A stretch of 64,000 nucleotides of DNA from Branchiostoma floridae. Taxonomy: Eukaryota; Chordata; Leptocardii; Amphioxiformes; Branchiostomatidae. The stretch spans positions 27,192,401-27,256,400 of the forward strand of contig NC_049980.1 in assembly GCF_000003815.2 (NCBI RefSeq), written 5' to 3'. The notes below the pieces were generated by a model. The model made no database searches and had not been told where the DNA came from. It saw nothing but the letters and a program-made list of their open reading frames with translations. Position numbers and translations under genes: made by a program. Positions within the stretch are counted from its first letter, which is position 1, and each line of letters starts with the position of its first letter. Of the stretch, positions 37,801 to 52,800 are shown in pieces.

Positions 37801-40800
37801 CCAGAGTATACAGTCAAATGTCTCCTGCAAGAAACCATAATATTCAGAGACAGACAGAAGTCTTAAAACTGGCATCTACCTCAGGGCCTCACCTGTAGTT
37901 GAGAAGTGGGATTAAGCACAGAAGGAAAGTACAGTGATAACCATTCACACCTTTCTTACAATTATAAGATCTAGAGAATACATAACATAGTATCCAAATG
38001 ATTGTCTCATTTAAGTGGCAGACAGCATGATGGTTGACTAGTGATGATTCCTTCTGTACAGTAATTTTTTTATTCACAAGGAAAACAATCATTTTCATGT
38101 ATCCTTCTAAATGCTTAGTACATTATAGTAGTAGATAATATGATTACCATTAATAAGGAGATGGCCTGTTGTGTCCTGTTTTTGCCAGGTGGCGCTACAT
38201 GAGATGGTGGAGGGGAGTGAGACTGCTGATCCAATCATCTCACACCTGGTGTCAGTGGTCAGTACCATTATATATCAGAACTTGATAACAATGAGTAGAT
38301 GTTACAAGGAGTGGATGAAGGGTGGTGTCGTATAGCCTAGTGGCCAGCCTGGATGAATTGAGAGCCAGAGGTCACTGGTTCAATTCCTGGCAGTCTCAGC
38401 TAGACGTTGTGTCCTTGGGCAAGGTATATTACATGACTTTACCCTCACTCCACTCGGATGTGAAAACAGGTACCTGACTTCAGTTGGGGAGTGAATAGGT
38501 GATGGAAGGAGAGGATTGGGCTTTGCCTTCCAATACTGTGCCTGAGATACAGTGGATAACAACCCACCACCAGTTTGGCCTCACAAAGGCTAATTTAGAC
38601 ACACATTCTCTTCCTGAAATAATAGTGATCAGATACATCTATCATATTACTGTAATATTTGAAAGATTGAATGAAACTAAATCATTATGTTACTTGCTAC
38701 AAAAACTGTTTCAAAAGTTTTTGAGGTACTCTTTCTGTCTTCTTGAAGCAGACAAGTTAAGCTGAAACAGAACTTTGTCTCTTTTCCCTAGCTGTTGTCT
38801 TCCTGTCGTGAGTCTGACAAGACAGCGAGAAGCCTTGTAGGAGAGTGTCTGGGAGAACTGGGTGCTATTGATCCAGGAAGGTACAGTGTTACATTCTGTT
38901 TCCTCCTAAAGCAATACCAAGGTCAACTGTCATAATTCCACTGACTGGGTACCCTGACGTGGTTACCACATTAAGACAATGTGCCATGTACCTTGTGCAT
39001 AGCAGCATGTGTAGTCCAGTGGTTAGCAACCCTGCTTCTGAACACAGATTTGGAGTTTGAATTGAATTCTGGCTGTTGGTGCTCACCATACATGTACACT
39101 ACTGGAAGGGGTTGATGTTCTTAGGTCGTGACATTAAGCTGTGGTTTACTGTTGTCAAAAAGTCATTAGAGCTAGGGGAACGTCCCTGTGCAATGAACTT
39201 ATAAATACTGTACATGGCATCTGTCTTCTTTGTCACAACCAGTAGAAGATTAGCTAATCTGTTAGCTAAACTAATTAGAGATCACTTTCAATTTTTGTAA
39301 CCTCAGGGATTACTGATGCTGACATTCATGTTCTTAATTTGTTAAAAATGAGGTGAATTTTCAGTGAAATCTACCCCAGCACCAGAGAATATTGACTGAA
39401 TGTTTTGTGCAGTGTTGTTGTGTTATAATATAAGTTCTGTTTACATTCTTGTTATTTCTGACTCATTAACACAAAACTATTTCTAACTAGATTGGATCTT
39501 AAGGCCCATGGACAAAAGGAAGAACTATCAAAATTCCAGGTACGTTTTCCTTAGTTTATTTGAATTATGCTTGAAGTTCGTATAATTTCTTATTGATTGT
39601 TAGCCACTCTATGAAGAACAGTTTTTCACTTGAACAACACTACCAATTTTATGGTCCCTACAGTATGGAATAATCACATTCCCTTTTTGCTTCTGATGAG
39701 ATATGGTATATAGGGACATTATCAATAGTGTTTCTCATTTTTTCACATTTCAGGCTGGAGTTGATGATATCAACTTTGCCCATGACCTGATCATGGAGCT
39801 GGCTCGAGCCTTCCTGGCCGCTACCGACACCAGGTCACAGGTAAGGCTCTTTACATTCTCTAAATACATTGAGTTTGCTAGGACTTGATTTTTTAGTTTG
39901 AGGTGTTTGCTACATGTACTGTAGTAAGGCAGATCACATGTTTGCTATGTGAGAGCTCACTGCAGCAAACCACGAACATAGAACTACCTCAAATGTTTCA
40001 TAGTTTACAGTAACATCTATCATTCTAACTGTTACACAAAGATTGTGTTTTCACACTTTCACTGACTTTTTATGTGGTGAGGATAGCTTTTTTTCCATTG
40101 AATATCTTTTCAACCTAAGACATTTTGATTCAACAGAATGATGCAATAGAGTTAAATGTACTTGGCATTGTATGCAGCTTGCACAAACATTGAATCATAA
40201 TCATGAAACATTCTGTCTCCTCTATCCAGGACTGCTCTGCATTTTCCATACAAGAGATACTTCAGACATATGAGTGTCGGGAGGGAACAAAGGACACCCT
40301 GGGGCGAAGGCTGTGGAGGGGGTTTCCAGAACACATTCAGGAGATTCTTTTACCTCATTTACACTCCAAGTATGTTTGTTGCATGTTAAGCATGTACATA
40401 ATAGTATGTATCTAAACAAAATTCACCGTAGCCATACTGTGACTTGGTGATTTTTTTTATGAGATCATTTATGGTGATTATATTACTCCAGATAACAGAT
40501 TCACAGTTTGACAATTAAGTTACTTTCAGAATGTGGTGTGTCCTCTGATATTTTGTTAGTGCAGTCTGTGGTGATTGTATCAACAGTTTTAACAAAGTTG
40601 CAAGTACTCTTCTGTGTCTGTATAGCCACCCTTTGGCGTAAGCACCAGCTTCGAAGGCCTGGCAACACTAGTTATATTACACTGAACAATCTGTCACACG
40701 AGTGTGACTTGTTTAGAGCTATGTAGAGAAGATGCTCCTTCCGCAGTTAGTTGCAATGAGTCACACTCTTTGACAGTTCTATGAAAAAGTAAATTTTTGA

Positions 40801-43800
40801 ACTTGTCAATCCTGGGTTGATAACTCTGGTACTTGAAGGCATGACTATTTCTTGTTCTTCTGTAGTATGTAAAAGAGAATGTACTGTGTTACTCTGATCT
40901 CACCTGGCAGGTACATTGTGTTCTCCACTGCTACATGGACCAACATGAAGAAGCCCATCTACCGTAGTAACAAAGGGAGCACCTTCCAGGACTGGGTCTA
41001 CAACTGGACAGGCTACCTCATCACTAAGGTACAACTACCTGAGTCCTGAACAGTAAAGTCTGTAACTTAAGTATGCAGGAAATTAAGGAAGATGTTTTCA
41101 TTTAGGGGCCATGGAAACCGACGAAATTGAAGGATTCTGAAGTTGAACCTGGTTTCTTTTAAGCTGTGTCATACAATGTACAAAGGAACTTTGGCCAACT
41201 ATATATTTTTATTTTATTAGTTGTAAGTTATAACTCTTACAACCAATGGTCTCTCTTAGGATTTATATGTTTTTAATCCCACTTACATACTGGTAATAAT
41301 AACATTTTGTTTATTTTCAAGTGCTATATTGTCAAAAGTGTCAATTTTGATATGGATTTAATGGAATCCAATTCAAATGTATTAGCTTGTTCAGGTATAC
41401 GGGTACAAGTACAGATCAACATACAAATTTCTGAATGAAATTAAATTGTGTAAATACAGATACATACAAAATGTAGTAATGCAATAAAACAGTTGGGTTC
41501 TTCATGCTTAATTCTTTATTGAGGATTCATAATGGCCAAAAACTGCTATACAGTCAGACCTACTTCTTGAAATAGAATCAACATTTTGTCTGCTATTTTA
41601 AGTTGCAGTGGTCACAGTATAACAATGAAATCAGACTAACTCATGACAAATCTCAGTAGTCAGAGGCCTCAAGGGTGCCACCTTGTGTTTTGCACAGGTA
41701 AAGCAGGACATGGCGTCCCGTGTGTTCCGTGCCTGCAGCACTGTCACCAAGTACAATGAAACTACAGCTCTGTTCCTGCTGCCCCATGTGCTGCTGCACG
41801 CACTGTTGGATGGCAGCACTGAAGAGAAACAGGAGGTGAGATGCCCTTATGTTTTTTTTGAGATGATGAGAGCTTTATTTGGTTTTGGCAGTTAAAACAA
41901 AAACTGAAATTTCATACCAAATTACATAATTTACGTACGCTTGCCAAAGAATTTCAATATAAAAGGGAACATCATCAAAATAGAGTTACATATAATACAA
42001 GAGAGTTACAGTCTGACAAAAAACAAACACTTGTCACTAAATGAATGTCTACATACAGAGTCTGATTGTATAAAGATGTCGCCTGGTATAGGAATGATTT
42101 TCTTGGTCTCTCAGTTCGACAAGCCGGCAGCGTGACATGATTACTGTTTCTCAGAGTACGCCCAGTCCGCTGTTGCCTGTCACCTGTAACCATGTAGTGT
42201 AGTGGATGGTCACTGGAGTGCATCTGGTTGAGGAGTGTTACTGCTGCGTCTTCGGTGCATACTGGCCTGATACTCATTCTTACTTATATTGCAAATTTGC
42301 AAGTTAAATATTCTCCACAGTATGACACAACAACTATTGTCATGGCTGTTGTCCTTGGAAAATTAATACATTAAATGCTTATTATTGTTGTCAAATAAAA
42401 AGTGAAGTTCAAAGATGATTCTATTATTATTAAATGTTGCAACTCAGTAAAGTCACATTGTCTGATTTGTGAAGACCTTTGCCTATATCGTCATTTTTAA
42501 AATCTTGTTTACTAATGAGTTGGTTTGCCTTCAGCACTATTTGGCTACCAGCCCAGCAGGCCTGACAATAAGTACAAAACAACTACATGAAGTCATATGA
42601 CAGGACTTGTAAAACAAAATGAAGCTTTGTACTGAGTGATAGCTTTTAGTTGTAGTTTTCTGACACACTAACATATAGGCTGATAATATGACAACTTAAA
42701 CTGACAGCTTACCTTTCCTCCAGACAACGAACTGTTTCCTTGCCTGAATCATGGCAGCCTAGCCTCCAGGTTCAGTTCAGGGTGCTTTTTGCCACTGACA
42801 CTTGTTACAGGCCTTTTTATTGGTCAATTTTGTCATGAACAGTTGTTTACTGAGTGGCTGTTGTTCACCAGGTTATTCAGGCTTCAGAAGTTTGATGATG
42901 CCCCTTTTCCTACTTAAAACGTAAACCTGATGTGTTCAGAAAATACATCAGATTGCAGATAATTGAAACACTCATTTATAAACGACAATTCAGCACCAAT
43001 CGTGCATTCCCTTGCTAAATACCAGTGTAGGTTCTGTCACACCTGTATGAATGCACCTGTAAGCCAAAACACGCCCTTCAAGGTGAGGCAGGGTCACATT
43101 TTACAGGTGACTGGCTCTGTCATTGTTGTGGTCCAACCATGGTCATGAGATTTGTGTTTACCCAGAGTTTTTCACCCTACATTTAACTGTATCTTGACTA
43201 ATTAATACTTTAAACCCCACTTGCTGTATGAATACAGGAGGTACTTTGAGCCATTTGACATTTTCACATTTACTAGTGTGTATTTGCACATTTTTAAAAA
43301 CTAAGTTGACGTAAGCCCACTGAGCCTCCGGTAAGTGTGTGCCTGTAATTCCAATTGTATCAAATACATTTATTTAACAAATACAAGTAGGTGGCACTTT
43401 GTTTTGTCATCAAAAAGGTACATTGTACAGGTATGGTGGGAACTTCTGGGAAGTACAAAATTTTGGCGTTGGCAAGGCTAGCCATGAGCTGTTATACAAG
43501 GAAAACCGATGGCTATCCATATAAGGACAAACATATGGCATCTCGCAAAGATCACCTGAGTTTGATCACCATAGCTGTATTATGCATTATGCAGCTATGG
43601 TGATCAAACTCAGGTGATCTTTGCGAGAAAAACTCTAATCAATGGTCCAATTCAGTTTGGGACTTTGAATGTGTCAAACTTGGCCTCGGTCAGTGTCAAT
43701 GTGAGACAGTTTTGAGTATATCCTTGTGTAGTAGATTACTAAGTAGTAGGGATGGGTACCGGTACACAAAACCGGTTTTTCTTTTTGTACCGGTCCGGAA

Positions 43801-46800
43801 AAACAGGACCTGAAAAAATGGCTGGACCGGATGTTGGACCTATTAGAAAATAAACGGATTAAATGATCAGAAATTCGCGCGTTTTGGGGCATACCGGTCG
43901 AAGAAAATAGCAAGAGTCATTTCTACACAATTTTACAGTCAATCTTACAGAGGCAGTTAGTCTTGCAGGATTTTAGATTACCAGTGGGAGTCAAATACAC
44001 CACAAAACATACTCTTTGTAGCAAAATGGACCATTGGCATTGTTTTGAGTATCGTCCATTCACGTCACATTCTTTCACATACTGGATCAGGTTCAGGTCC
44101 AGACCTGGACCTGATCCTCTGGACCTGGACCTGAATTTCTGTACCGGTACCCACCCCTACTAAGTAGAGTTAATCATACCTGGCACTGGTAACTGTATAG
44201 CATTCAGTTCAAATCTAATTATTTACTTCCAGACAATAAGAACCTCTGAAACAAACAAACCTTCACACACTGCATCGACTATTATGTGCAGAGGGACATC
44301 TACAATATGTACAGTTAGCTCCAATTTAACATCATAACATACACTACATGTAATCTGCATGAATACAGGAGGTATTCAGATCCCTACTGAGTGATTTTTG
44401 ACGGATTTGAATGAATTAGTCAGCCAGGGTCAGCACAAGTCTTCAATTATGTGTTATGAATGGAGTATATTTGAGCTGTTCTATCACATTTATTCCACAT
44501 GAGTATCCAGGCACATACATATACTTTTTACTACAAGTCTACATGTAAGTATATATGTACCAGGCAGGATGTGCTGCTCAAAAGGAAAAACAGTAAATAC
44601 ACCTGAACTTGATAACATTACATATGACATCCATTTTGCTTATCCTTCTAGACATTGAGTGACTATAAAGTGCCAAACATATCAACAATGCATACAACTT
44701 GATTTTTGATGATATTATACTCAGTTATAGCAATAATTGTGAATTACATTTTGTACACAATGGTCCAATGTATACAAGTTAAGTTAAGTTAAAAAGTTAA
44801 ACCCTTCCCGCGCCAAGGGCGGTGCCTATCTCTGGCGCATAGGGCGGTGCCCATCTCTGTTTCATTAGCCCTGGGCCACACACAAAGCAATGTATACAAG
44901 GCCTTTCATAAATTTGATCTACTGATTCTACCAGCTGCCTACACATGTAAGTAACTATTAGTTACAAAGTTGGTGCCAAAAAGTGCAAACAGGGAGAAAG
45001 TTGAATGTGTTTTCTTCATTCCACAACAAAGCAGCAAATGCATTGATAGCCAAACATTGTATGAAATACTTGATTATCATCTGCAGTCTGGAAAACAACA
45101 AATGTGATTTTGATTGCCAGATTATATCATAGCATGACCTTTACCCCCTATAGTGCCACATTAACCATGTGTCCAGACTGATACATTTTTCTTGTCGATA
45201 TCAGTCACCACCACATCTCCACCTGGTGACACAGCAACACCACAGGGACTCTTCATGCCACTTCCAATGTGACACAGGAATCTGCCCTGACTGTCAAACA
45301 TTTTCACACAACCATTTCCAGTGTCAGTCACAATGATGTTTCCCATCCCATCAACACAAATGCCTTCAGGATTCAACAGACTTTCATCAGATCCCTCCCA
45401 CCCAAACTTGAACTTGAAGCTCCCATCTCTGTCCAAGACATGGACACAGTGATTCTTGTGATCAGCGACCAGAATGTTCCCCTCCCCATCCACAGTGACA
45501 TCTACTGGCCACCAAGGCTTTGGGGACCTATGGCTTGAACCATATGTACTCATGGCTGTACCCATGTCAGAACCACCTTGCTTAAATACTCGAAGTCGTC
45601 CATTCTTTCCATCATACTCTGTGACAATCACCTGTTCTATTGCCATAGCTACAGTTATACCATGGATGTATTTAACATGCGGAAGATCTATTCTGGCCAA
45701 ACATGTGCCTTGCCTTGAATACTGCACTACATGATAGTTACTCACCACCCACAGGTTGTCATTTCTATCTACAGCAACGTCATGTGGTTCTATCTCTTTA
45801 CCAGTTTCCCCTGGCAGAGTTGTTGTGAACTCTCTGATATAAACACCATCCATTGTGAACACCTGGATTCTGCTGTTACCCAAATCAGCAATATAAACCT
45901 CATTGTCTTGTTAGACAGCTACTCCCACAGGATGGTTAAACTCCCTCTTACCTGATCCCATCCTCCCAAACCTGACTTTCCTCACCCATGGTTGTCCTAC
46001 CCTGATTGGTTGAACATTTACACCAGTCAGTGGTGTATCTATTCCGGCTTCCACTTTTTGGTTGGTCTCCTGAAGTTGCTGGATTTTCTCTTTCTGTTCC
46101 TGTATGATTTTCTCCAGTTTCTCATTTCTCTCTTTTAGCATTTTTACCTCTTTCCTTGTGGCATCAGTGTTCCCAGCCTGTTTTCTAGCTGTTGGTTGCA
46201 GGGGAGCTGGAAGTTTATACAATTGCAGACAGCATTAAAAGAGAGATTTATCGTTATCCTTCAGCTTTGACTTTTTTGAGTAACAATCCAGTGCAAGAAA
46301 AAATTGGTATTTGCTTGCAAACGATAAGTTTTTTTGACGACGCCTCAGGGGGAGCCAAATGGTATATTATTGTGTTCAGTCTGCAAAAATTCTAGGAATT
46401 GCACAGGCATTTTTCCACAGGAATGCCAGTCGACAGGCATGTTTGCAATATTAGAAGTTAGTCTTGCAATATTAGAAGTTAGTCCGGAGGAATTTCATTG
46501 GCAGGAATTTGGGTCATGCAAGCTCCCCCAGGCATTTTTCCTAGATAACTGGACAGTCAGCCACAGGTGTTGTCCAGATGGAGCACTTAATAAGTTGTAT
46601 ATAACAGACTTTTGCACAATTCATCACATTTCCTTGAGTTTTATAGAAAAACTCACATTTTCAAACATAGTGTTGTATCAGTCAAAAAAGGAGGGAAAGT
46701 CACATTACAGAAAGACCACTGCAGAAAGTTGGTAACAAGAGAAAGAGGTAGACATCACTCAAGAGCTAGTTAGTCCAGACTAGCTGACAGTTTGTAACCA

Positions 46801-49800
46801 AAGAAGATTGGTATCTCTGTGGTTACAATCCTCAGAGAATTCCTTATGTGTACCTGTTTTCTAAAACAGTGTGTGGCTGTTACAATGTTTTGGGATGCTG
46901 TTCCGTCACAAGTATAACGTTTAATGTCCTTATTTTTAGGAAGGGGTCATAACTACGTCAAGTTTGTACTTGTATATAGAGTGCTCTATACCCTTCACAC
47001 CCCTCTTCAATTACCAAGACAAGCTGAAGGTTGTCTCAGAACCCGCAGGATAAATATCTACATGACAGGAATATCCTGTTGACAGTAAAAACAAAAGAAT
47101 TTCATAATCAGGAACACCCAGTCAATTATTTTTCAGGTTTCCTTTGTCTTATGTTCACCTCCTGTAAAAGACAATCGCCGCCGTTTTCATTGCCAATCTT
47201 GTTTTCAACTGAATCGTATCATGTAAGGCTGATACCTTGAAATATTTCACCCATCTCCCCCTGCAAAAATGGACTGTTCCAAAGTCACACCTGAGCAAAA
47301 TTGAAATATTAGAAATAGGCCTCTGCCCAAAAGTAGTCATGCCAGTACAAAAGGAAACTTTCCAACACCATAATGGTCACATAAGATAGAGAAATAGCAA
47401 AATGTCACCAGAAAATCCCCCAAATAAATCATTTTTAATTGCATTTCAAAAAATGAATGGAGTCCTTTGACTTTTGAGCATTTGTTCAAGCATTTTGAGC
47501 ATTTGTTCTTTTAAAGCATAGACCAAATTTCAGGTCAGTTGGCTGCTATACCAGGGCAGAGGAGGCCAAACTATATTGTTTTGGTCTAAAAATGGCCCCA
47601 AAACCTCTGAGTCAGTAGATCATTTTAAAGGCATACAGTACATAGAAAAAAATTCAGGTAATTTAGCCCCAAAATAAAGATGAATCAATTTGACAGAAGA
47701 ATAAGAAAAGAAGAGACATTGCAAAACACAATACATTTCAACTCAAATTTATGGTATTGGTGAAATATAATGATATGGTTTAAACCTTATTTCCTTTTTC
47801 TGACTTACCTGGGTTGGTCTGGAAGTGTTTTCTTGGCCTTTCAGGCGCATCATCGTGGAGAGCTTTCCTTTTGTTCAATTGGACAAAGTCAAATTCACCT
47901 GAACATTGATAAGAAAAAAAAAAAACTTTGTATCAAGCATCTCTGCAATCAAAGGAATCTCTAACTTTCCTCAACCATTCCAATGTAATGTCTTAGTTTT
48001 GTTTGTTTTATCTGTTTAGAGTATTTTAAAACCAAATAAACTATATTCAGTGATTTACATGTACCACCCTAATGAAACTATTTACGGATGTTTCAAAACT
48101 AAGTAATACTCAAATAGTATGCAATTTAGAATATTGAAAGCCCTGCAATCTACTTGGAGATTGTTCCTGGATCAACCAATCAATAAACTAATAATCAAAC
48201 ATTTTCAAAGTCATGTTTATCATAACATGTTATACCAGGATATTTGTCCTTCAAACTGTCCACCACATGTTGTAGCTCAGCATCTTGTAGGGCCTCCATC
48301 AGCACATGTATGGTGGCAGCGTTTCCCTTCCGCTTGTACCATTGCTGTAACAGGTCCATACAGCGAGACTTGTCATTCCGGTGTTTGGTGTCAATGTCGT
48401 CTATGTCCGGTGTCTCAAACCCAAGACACCAAGCCAGGTCCTTCCAGTCTGAGCTGACACGGTTCTTTATAAAGCAAAAATACCTCCCAACACCTGCAAA
48501 GAAACATGACTTTGTATAGCTGTACATGTAGTATGGGGAAAGATACGCAGACTATATACATTGTACATGTTACATGTGTATAATTATATAATGTATGATT
48601 TTATGTAGAAACTAGAAACGCCTTGTGTCAATATGCACACAATATGCTGCTTATTAATGGGGTCAAATGATATGTGAAGTTCTTTGATAGTTTTAATCTC
48701 AGCATAATTGATAGCATGAATTTAGAAAACTTAAGATTTAGTTTCTGATTTGAGGGGTGGTAATGCAACCAAGGTTGCCTTTAGCTTGAGAATGAGACTA
48801 GAACAACTACATACAATGTCACAGAAATACAGGATGTTGAACTCAAAACTGCCAAACCAGGAGCCTTATGCTTGAGATTGAGGCTTAGCCTAGAAGAACT
48901 TAATAATGTCACAAAAAGATAGGATGTTGAACTCAAGTATGTTGAAATATCCTATTACAGTAGAAGCCAGTTAATTGCACAACTGATTACTGCACACTTG
49001 TATTAATTGCACAGAATCCCAAAATCCGAAACCAGGGCGGTCCAGCTAGATAACTTGGCATTATTTCACCATGTGGATAGTTGCACGAAATATGCTGGCA
49101 AATGGGGTGTGAAATTAAGCGGCTTCTACTGTATTTAATCAACATAATTCACATGCAGACCTCACCTTGTTTAGACATGTTGCAGTCACACATTTCTCAC
49201 CACTCTGATTCAAAGCTTACATCGACTTACTCTGAAACAGGACATGTTTTGCCATTGTTTATTGTTTATATTGTTATTACAATGTTTAGTAGCAGCCAAA
49301 GAAATTAACACTAACAGTTCCTTAAAGTTGTACATTTGTAGTGGCCAAAGAAGACACTTTACACCGTACCTGAAAGTGAAACTAAAATGTTGGTTTTAAA
49401 CATTACATAGCATTTAGACTAGCTAATATCAACTTTGTACTCAAAGATTTTTAGTGTTGCAGGTTTCAGACATACTGAAACCATCTGTAACTTACAGCTT
49501 ACCTTTCCTAGAGTCAAAGAACTGTTTCCTTGACTGCTTGTCTGAATCATGGTAGCGTCTCTGGTTTTGAGTCAAGGTTCATTTGGACAGTAACACTTGT
49601 TACAGGCCTTCTTATTGGACCAGTAGCAGGGTCAAAGTTCATCGGTGACTGGCTCTATCATTGTTGTGATCTGACTGCAGTTGTGTTAAGTCAAAGTTCT
49701 TTTGACTCAACTAAAGCCCCACTGGCTACATGGATACAGGAGCTTACATCAACTTGCTCTAAAATATAAAAGACACATTTTGACATTACAATATTTACTT

Positions 49801-52800
49801 GGCGTTACTTACTGTACAGACAACATTTGCAAGCAAATACAGCATATTTCAACCATATGGACTGTTCCAAAAGTGAATATCAAAAGAAAATGAACCCCAG
49901 TGTGAGAATGGGCTCCTTGAGAAGCACTTTTAAAATGGACTGGTCAAAAAACACTTCAACTAAAATATTGGACTTTGCAGATGATTACCCCAGAAAATTG
50001 AATTCCTCCAAGAATGGGGCCTTTCAGTGGTAGCCACCTGTAAAGTCAACAAGTCCCAAAACAATGGAATTTTGAATCTCCACCCCAGTCCAAAATTGAT
50101 TGTAAAAAAAAATAAAATTCCCCCTAGGCCACACCAATTTAATTTCTTGGTTCACGGATTTTTTCATAAAAAATATGGAGCGAGAGGGCGAAATAAAAAT
50201 AAAAATAAAAATTGTAAAATGGTTGGGGTAAAGGTAAGGGCTAATCCAAAACATAAAGAATAAAAACTTTTCAGCTTGAAAAAGTACAAAAACACTATTA
50301 CTGTACAGTAACACCACGTGTTCATTGAAAATTACAAAGGTAGTGTCAGTTTTTATGTTTGCTACACCAGAAAGTTGGTGAATGGTTTCATTAATGGTGA
50401 AAATTTGCTGAGTGGTAATTTTTATTTTTATCTTATTTTCCAAAAAATAGGAGCGAGCGAATCCGTGAACCAAGGAATTAAATTGGTGTGGCCCTATGAA
50501 AGAATGGACTCTCCCAGCAACAACCTTGTGTAAAGTGGAGCAGTCCAAACACCCTAGTCTAAAATGAATCACCCTAGTCTAAAATGAATGAAAAGTCCCC
50601 TGCAAGAATGGACTCTTCCAGTGCATACCATGTCAAATAAATAGAGATTTGCACCACTACACACACACTGATAAAAGGTGTGGGAAGGATTTTTAACTTT
50701 GGGTTCCTGAAAGTGCAGACAATTTTGACTGTATTCTTCTTTCTTTATAGCTATAGTACGTGGGTGGTTCAGAAAGTAATGCAACTAGTCTTATAACAGG
50801 CTCATTTTTTCATTGCATGAGTTGAAATTTGGCACAAAGGTAAAGGCATATATCATTCTTGAGATTGACATATCTCAATTTGTTTTTTCAGTATGTAATA
50901 AGTGAGTTCAAGATGACCACACCCTTGGTAGCCCGTCGGAAGAAATGAGAGACTCAATTAACATGTAATTGATAATGTCAGAGACTCACTTGCACTTCTG
51001 TCTATTGTAAAAAAACTGAAATGCGTATGTATCAAGCTGAATTTCTTGTCATGCCGCATTCACCTATTGTCCAGTCAGTTTTAATTTAAGTTTAAATTTT
51101 TAGTTAATGAAAAAGCAGTGTATACAACCCTTTAATCAACAAATCACGTATTTGGCTATTATTCAAACTGCCTGTAATGTAGCAACTCGCTCCATTCTAG
51201 CAGCTGTAAATTAAAGATAACCATCAGGAGTTCAGAAATGAAAATTGGCATGTAACCTATAGAGACACTCACTATTACACACTCAGGTAAAATTCAGCTT
51301 CCTACAGTAGTTATAAGTTGTTCGGATCTAGAGGAACTGATCATCTTGAAATCAACTAAGTAATGCTCATAAAAATCTGAAAAACAAATCAAGATATAAT
51401 GTAATCTCAATATTATTATGCCTTTACCTTTGTGCCAAATTTCAACTCATTCGATGAAAAAATGTTATAAGACCAGTTGCATTACTTTCTGAACCGCCCT
51501 CGTAGTAATACTTTGCATTGTGAATACCCCTAAAGCAATGCTGCTATTTAGATGCAACTTATATTTTAAGAAATGTTCACCTCTTGATCTGTAATACTTG
51601 CGCTGACAATTTTTTTGCTCTGACAATTTTTTTGCTCGTCAGTTCTGACATTTTCTGTCGTTTACATTTTACATGGTCATTACAGGCCTGTAACGAAATC
51701 CTGGCAGTTCTGAAGTACGCTGAAAAGATGGAGGAGAAGGGGGCGCAGGATTTCTCCCACATGGCAGCGCAGACCGTGTTCTCGGTGCTGGACCACCTCA
51801 CACGCTGGTGTCGCCACAGACAGCTCACCCTGTCGGTACAGAGGGACGATGGGAAAAAGGGCAACAGGTCATCAGATAGGGGTAAGCACAACAAAAAATC
51901 TGTAGATACTTCTTTACAGGACATTGCCTGATATCCAGCTTATTCTAGAATGTACATTGTAGCTCCGATCCGGTTACCCCTCTGATCACTTTCCTGCTGA
52001 ATGGTCTGGCACCCATTTAGAAATGATTGATAAATTTGGATGTACACCTGACATGTAAGCAGCTCTGATTTGCTCCAGTCCTCTGTAGCTGTCTGGTAAC
52101 AGGAATCGAACAAGCATTTGCAACGTCGATCACAGGTACAAATGTACACTGCTTCCGAGAAACATTCCATACCTGAACAGTTGCTGACAAAATCAATAAT
52201 GTTTAAATGGGAACAGGGTGGAAACACTGCTTGGCAATAATATTCTTTCTGATGGGGACAGTGCACGCATCCAGCATCCCTGTATCCCAGTATAAGGAAG
52301 CAGTTCTGTGGTGTCAAATCTCTGCACATAAAAGAACCAAAAACTTTCATTGAGAAAACTAGGGGTAACCTGGTGTGCGTGGATGAAAATGCATGCCATT
52401 ATTTTTATTATCAATAAAATATTATGATTTGCCTCATTCTTGTTTTATATTTCCATCTACCTACTCCCAGTTCTCCTGCGAGACGACAGCCCGTACAACT
52501 CGGTGCAGGGTTTCCTGGACCTGATCCCTCAGGACGTGCTGGCCGTGGCATCCTTCCACTGCAGGGCCTACACGCGGGCACTCATGCACTTTGAGTCCTA
52601 CCTGTCCGCCAGTAAACCTGACATAGAACCACAGTTGTGCTTGTTACAGGTAAAACACATTACCTTTGTTACTGATCAGCCACACATTGATATGCAAACT
52701 CCTTTTTTAGTTGCTATTAGTTTGAATTGATCCACTGTTTGAATTTCTGTCACACATCTGCAAGTGATCAAGACGAAAACAAAAATATTGTGACAAAAAT

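Noticed and set aside
43541-43628. A microRNA precursor
   Set aside because: Stem is perfectly paired over 37 bp with no bulges, unlike typical animal precursors; no support without small-RNA data.
45269-45955. Plus-strand frames over the nested gene
   Set aside because: Shadows of the NHL coding exon on the opposite strand.
50024-50572. 182-residue minus-strand open frame
   Set aside because: It covers a MITE with AT-rich low-complexity sequence and matches no domain I recognise.
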